Origin: Diphasiastrum complanatum
Lineage: Eukaryota > Streptophyta > Lycopodiopsida > Lycopodiales > Lycopodiaceae
Direction of reading: 5' to 3'
Assembly: GCA_029204225.1 (NCBI GenBank)
Contig: CM055102.1
Coordinates: 7,796,587 to 7,860,586, forward strand
DNA: 64,000 bases
Part shown: piece by piece, positions 59,159 through 64,000 of the stretch
Position numbering within the stretch: position 1 is the stretch's first letter
How the letters are laid out: every line of letters starts with the position of its first letter
The notes under the pieces: generated by a model
Seen by the model: the letters and a program-made list of their open reading frames with translations, nothing else
What the model was told of the DNA's origin: nothing
The model's database searches: none
Position numbers and translations under genes: made by a program

Positions 59159-59413
59159 CCATCAAATCATAATGCAGGCCCCCAGACTCTAGAGCAGCAG
59201 GAAATAGAGGATCGATTCCATGAACAAGAAATGTTCGAGCAGTGACGAAATGAACCTCGAAGGTCAACCAGACAAAGAAGACCTCCAGACCGCTATTCTG
59301 ACAATCTTCAATGGAGCGAAGACACGCAGTTCGAGTACTGCAGCTTCACAGAAGAACCAGCTACATACCAAGAAGCTATCCATAGTCTAGAGGGAGAATT
59401 TTGGAAACAAGCA

Positions 59414-60139
59414 ATGTCAGAAGAGATCGAGTCGATAAGGCGAAACGAGGCATGGACATTAGAGTCACTACCAAAAAACAGAAAAGTAGTCAACTGCAAA
59501 TGGGTGTACAAGAAGAAGCTAAAATCAGATGGCACCATTGGCCACTACAAAGCAAGGCTTGTCGCGAAGGGCTACACGCAGAGATATGGTGTCGACTATT
59601 TCGACACATATTCGCCCATGGTCAAGATGACAAGCATAAGGCTGCTCCTTGCATACGCCACACAGTACAATATGAAAATTCACCAAATTGACGTGAAAAT
59701 AGCCTTTCTCCACGGAGATCTAGAGGAGAAAATTTTCATGAAGCAACATGAAGGCTATGAAGACCCCGACAACAGACAATATGTCTGTCGATTGCAAAGA
59801 TGCATCTACGGTCTAAAACAGGCATCACGAACCTGGTACAAAAATCTTGATAGTCTTCTGAAGTCTCTAGAATTCAATCCTACACAGCCAGACTATAATG
59901 TCTACATCAAAAAAGTAGAAAAGGATTTTGTGATACTGACCATTTTCGTGGATGATTCGTTGATGATAGAAAATTCCTTGATGTTGATCAAAGACACGAA
60001 GAATCAGATTTCTGAAAACCACGAAATCACAGATCTTGGAGAAGCAACAAAATGCCTAGGGCTGGAGATCAGAATAGATCAAACAAATGGCGAAATGCAC
60101 TTGAGTCAGTCAAAATATGCCAGAAGAGTGCTAAAGTAG
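59414..60139 (+). CDS. element H reverse transcriptase domain (open, 241 codons)
   Basis: A continuous RVT_2 frame shows NEAWTLESLPKNRKVVNCKWVYKKK, YKARLVAKGYTQRYGVDYFDTYSPMVKM and QIDVKIAFLHGDLEEKIFMKQ. CIYGLKQASRTWYKN and the catalytic box FVDDSLMIENS follow, then DLGEATKCLGLEIR and HLSQSKYARRVLK. The box is FVDD rather than YVDD, as in the other copies of this family. A stop after RRVLK ends the frame, whereas the family continues (HMMDCEEKATPM). The start is arbitrary because pol is normally part of a polyprotein. It would copy element RNA into DNA if expressed. Confidence 0.92.
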   Translation: MSEEIESIRRNEAWTLESLPKNRKVVNCKWVYKKKLKSDGTIGHYKARLVAKGYTQRYGVDYFDTYSPMVKMTSIRLLLAYATQYNMKIHQIDVKIAFLHGDLEEKIFMKQHEGYEDPDNRQYVCRLQRCIYGLKQASRTWYKNLDSLLKSLEFNPTQPDYNVYIKKVEKDFVILTIFVDDSLMIENSLMLIKDTKNQISENHEITDLGEATKCLGLEIRIDQTNGEMHLSQSKYARRVLK

Positions 60140-60935
60140 TACCACATGATGGACTGTGAAGAGAAAGCCACACCAATGATAGCTGGAGCCAAGCTCACGA
60201 AACAGGATTGCCCAAAAACATAAGAGGAAGAATAGAAGATGGCAGGTATACCCTACCATAACTTATTCAGTAGTCTGATGTACTTAACAATTTGTACCAG
60301 ACTCGATCTGGCTTTCTCTGTTTATGCATTGAGCCAACTGTTCCAATCCTGGTCTAGCACATTGGAAAATGGCCAAACGAATCCTACAGTATCTGAAGGG
60401 TACCCAGAATGTTGGATTAACCTACAGAACTAGAAATGAAGAGAAAGAATTCGAGCTGCATCACTACAGTGATGCGAACTGGGCAAGCTGCAAAGATGAC
60501 AGCAAGTCCATTACTGGAGGATGTACGATAGCGTGCGGAACTGCAATCAGCTGGATATGCAAAAAGAAAACCTTGGTAGCCCAATTCTCTTGCGAAGCTG
60601 AGTATGTCGCAGCCTCAAAAGTGGCGAATGAGGTAGTGTGGCTGCAAATGATGTTGGAGGCAATCGGGATACCACAAGAGGGGCCAAGCACGATGATGAT
60701 GGACTCTCAGAGTGCCATCTATCTGTCCCAGGATCCTGTCTTCCATTCAAAGATGAAGCACATTCCTCTGAAGTACCATCATATTCGAGATTTGATCTCG
60801 AAAGGAGAGCTCCAGGTCCAGTTCATAAAATCAAAAAATATGATTGCAGATCTCCTCACGAAACCGCTCAACAAGCCACTCTTCACCAAGCAAAGAGAGG
60901 CAATTGGATTAAACGAACAAAGCTGCAAGGTTTAA
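60140..60935 (+). pseudogene. element H RNase H region
   Basis: After stops at 60137-60139 and in 60220-60240, the frame gives LMYLTICTRLDLAFSVYALSQ and, after a shift, an open stretch from 60369. This has ILQYLKGTQNVGLTYRT, the RNase H acidic positions HYSDANW, SCEAEYVAASK and MMDSQSAIYLSQDP, then KYHHIRDLISKGELQV and MIADLLTKPLNKPLF to the end of pol. All RNase H catalytic residues appear present, but the upstream breaks disconnect it from RT. Confidence 0.9.
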
Positions 60936-60942
60936 GAGGGAG
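60931..60942 (+). other. polypurine tract of element H
   Basis: TTTAAGAGGGAG lies directly before the TG of the 3' LTR, where plus-strand DNA synthesis of LTR elements is primed. Confidence 0.8.
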
Positions 60943-61767
60943 TGTCAGAAATGGTGAACTCCTGCAACTTTGTCGCAGCATGAAGAAGACACAAAGGTCG
61001 AACAATTTGCGACAGTCAACATGACTTTGAATCGAAGCACAAACGAGAACAATTCGCGACAGTCAACATGTCTTTGACTCGAAGCACGAACGATTCACGA
61101 ATCACAAACGCACCTTCAGGACCGCAAAGCCGAAAAAGGGATGCGAAATGAAAACTACGAAAAGAACGAAAGCAAACGGGAGATTACGAAACAGATGAAG
61201 GAAAATCTTTCGCGTTGCCAGCTGGCAGCTCAACGGGCTTCACGCCCAGCTAAAATGAGTAGCAATGACACAGACTAACTAACTAGTTGATTAGTGTTAA
61301 CTAGCGATGTGATTCTATGTTTAGCAATCTTGTAAACTCCACATAGTGGAGGTATAAATGATCCTCTCTGGAGCATAATAAAGAAGTGAATAGAGAGACC
61401 TGTAAGAGACAAAGAGAGACGTAACGAATAGAGTAAGAAAGAAATGACACCATAGTTGTGCATGAATGTCTACCAACGAGCAGAACACAGCGAAAGAGTT
61501 GAATGTCATTCCGCCAATGAGCGTGACACTGACGAATTCACTCTAAACTGAAACTGATAATTCAGTCACTCTATTTTTGTGCATCTTGTCTTGTGCTGTA
61601 TATCATGATTGCTAGAACAGAATATGTTCTGTGATGCGTAGTCGAGTGTCTAGGATCTTGTAAGGGCTTCCGGACAAAAGACAATTAAAAGACAGAAAAT
61701 TGTTCGCGATAAAGAAGATGAAGTGAGGACGAACACGAATCAATCCCATGCACGCGCTCCCACGATA
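60943..61767 (+). repeat. 3' LTR of copia element H
   Basis: 825 bp, starting TGTCAGAAATGGTGAACTCC and ending ..CGATA, where the 5' LTR has ..CACA (terminal CA changed to TA). It is immediately followed by the GCCTC target duplication and satellite sequence. Confidence 0.95.
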
Positions 61768-63075
61768 GCCTCAAACACTGCTCAAGTTAGACACCAATTT
61801 TGTCCAGATTATACACTCTTGGCAATTATAGCAAGCTTGACAAAGGAATCATGGCATACCTAACTTGAGCACTGCTCGAGTTCCACAATTTGAAATGTGG
61901 TCTACACAACTGAAAATGCAATCCAACATCATATGTCCACAAAGGCTTCAGAGAATACCCCTAACTCGAGCACTGCTCGAGTTGGACACCAAATTTTGTT
62001 CATTCAAGAACTTCTGACAAAGGATTCATATCTCGTTTTTACAACTAAAAAAACAATCCAATATCATATACTACAAAAGGCTTCAGATCATAGCTCTAAC
62101 TCGAGCACTGCTTGAGTTAGACAATTTGAAATATGGTTTATACAACTCAAAAAACAATAGCATATGATATGTTTGTACAATTGAATCATAGCATACATCT
62201 GCCTCGAACACTGCTCAAGTTAGACACCAAATTTGTCCAGATTATACACTCTTGGCAATTATAGCAAGCCTGACAAAGGAATCATGGCATACCTAACTCG
62301 AGCACTGCTCAAGTTCCACAATTTGAAATGTGGTCTACACAACTAAAAATGCAATCCAACATCATATGTCTACAAAGGCTTCAGAAAATACCCCTAACTC
62401 GAGCACTGCTCGAGTTGGACACCAAATTTTGTTCATTCAAGAACTCCTGACAAAGGATTCATATCTCGTTTATACAGCTAAAAAAGCAATCCAATATCAT
62501 GTACTACAAAAGGCTTCAGATCATAGCTCTAACGCGAGCACTGCTCGAATTAGACAATTTGAAATATGGTTTATACAACTCAAAAAGCAATAGCATATGA
62601 TATGTCTGTACAATGGAATCATGGCATACATCTGCCTCGAACACTGCTCAAGTTAGACACCAATTTTGTCCAGATTATACACTCTTGGCAATTATAGCAA
62701 GCTTGACAAAGGAATCATGGCATACCTAACTCGAGCACTGCTCGAGTTCCACAATTTGAAATGTGGTCTACACAACTAAAAAGGCAATCCAACATCATAT
62801 GTCTACAAAGGCTTCAGAGAATACCCCTAACTCGAGCACTGCTTGAGTTGGACACCAAATTTTGTCCATATTATACCCTCCAATATCATATGTCGACAAC
62901 TTCAAATCTGGTTTATACAACTCAAAAAGCAATAGCATATGATATGTCTGTACAATGGCATCATGGCATACATCTATCTTTTTTCAAGTTAGACACCAAA
63001 TTTGTCCAGATTATACGAAGCCTGACAAAATAATCATGACATAGCTAACTAGAGCACTGCTCGAGTTATGAAAAT
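61768..63075. repeat. satellite array type B, 433-bp higher-order units
   Basis: Units start at GCCTC 61768, 62201 and 62634, an exact spacing of 433 bp twice. The third unit has internal deletions. Each 433-bp unit holds four ~108-bp subunits, each centred on a dyad with arms AACTCGAGCA and TGCTCGAGTT around one base. Linkers share ATTTGAAAT.TGGT.TA.ACAACT.AAAA.GCAAT and CATCATATG. The array extends the remnant at 57215-57436. Confidence 0.95.
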
Positions 63076-63390
63076 TGAATAGCTTAATAGACTCATGTGT
63101 ATTAATATATACAATCATATCTTTTGGTTTACAATTAGCCTTTCCTATTATAAGGACACAACTTAAATAGAATTAGCAGTACTCGATTAGCAAATATAAC
63201 TTACTATACATTTATTTTAACTAATTAGCAATGCCAACTCCCGTGGATTAGCAAATATAACATATTATAAATTTATTTTGCCACTGTTCCTTGAGTTCTC
63301 CATCATTGTAAATATATACGTATCTATGGCTATGAACAAGCAAAACTATTTCTCAACTTTTTAAGCTTCCAGTCTCTCTTTTTTCCCCTT
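63076..63390. other. no gene recognised
   Basis: AT-rich DNA. A short direct duplication (GATTAGCAAATATAAC near 63186 and 63246) is visible. Confidence 0.4.

Positions 63391-64000
<610 letters not shown>

Noticed and set aside
56095-63075. Dyad 21-mer as a LexA/SOS-type or steroid-receptor-type operator
   Set aside because: CGAAC...GTTCG and GAACA...TGTTC resemble those sites, but the spacing differs (3 and 1 bases) and the context is a plant satellite. The likeness is coincidental.

Overview
The window looks like nuclear DNA of a land plant with a large, retrotransposon-rich genome. The evidence is Ty1/copia elements primed by a TGGTATCAGAGC-type site, Ty3/gypsy elements with a TTTGGCGCC-type site, a CACTA (En/Spm) tnp2 transposase remnant, plant-style satellites and long CT/CA/AG microsatellites. 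The only intact host-type gene is a single-exon plant homologue of the GPR107/108 (GOST, 'lung seven transmembrane') family. Its divergence from the seed-plant proteins I remember would fit a fern, lycophyte, gymnosperm or bryophyte, but I cannot place the species.

Layout. 0-2.3 kb: decayed copia element (+). 3.4-5.8 kb: decayed, truncated gypsy element (-) with an insertion in gag. 5.8-8.5 kb: nothing recognisable. 8.5-13.6 kb: gag-only gypsy-type element with 1.1-kb LTRs (+). Its 3' LTR is cut by a copia element (13.6 kb) whose reverse transcriptase is itself split. An 8-kb block (14.5-22.6 kb) lies between the two RT pieces; it is bounded by direct repeats and holds a CACTA tnp2 pseudogene and a small copia derivative. 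23.2-23.8 kb: second tnp2 scrap. 24.5-25.9 kb: the GOST/7TM gene (-), with a degenerate repeat upstream. 27.1-34.9 kb: copia LTRs and two partial copies of one copia family (-). 34.9-36.0 and 37.6-39.5 kb: two inverted copies of a copia derivative that carries a conserved unknown ORF where integrase should start. 39.9-40.4 kb: ~190-bp tandem repeat. 40.7-44.8 kb: second copy of the gag-only gypsy-type family, with frame-rotating 25-bp repeats, multiple zinc knuckles and a perfect 107-bp inverted duplication. 44.8-47.3 and 47.3-51.6 kb: two copia elements (+). 52.4-53.6 kb: microsatellite, small tandem duplications and poly-G runs. 53.6-55.4 kb: broken reading frames (-) that look transposon-derived. 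56.1-63.1 kb: two related satellite arrays built around a dyad-symmetric 21-mer. A 4.3-kb copia element with both LTRs and a 5-bp target duplication has inserted into them.

Apart from the 7TM gene, everything recognisable is a mobile element, a repeat or a remnant. No rRNA, tRNA, CRISPR or operon structure is visible. The most unusual signals are the palindromic satellite, the perfect inverted duplication in gag, the 25-bp repeat readable in all three frames, and the direct repeats with telomere-like palindromic starts around the nested 8-kb block.
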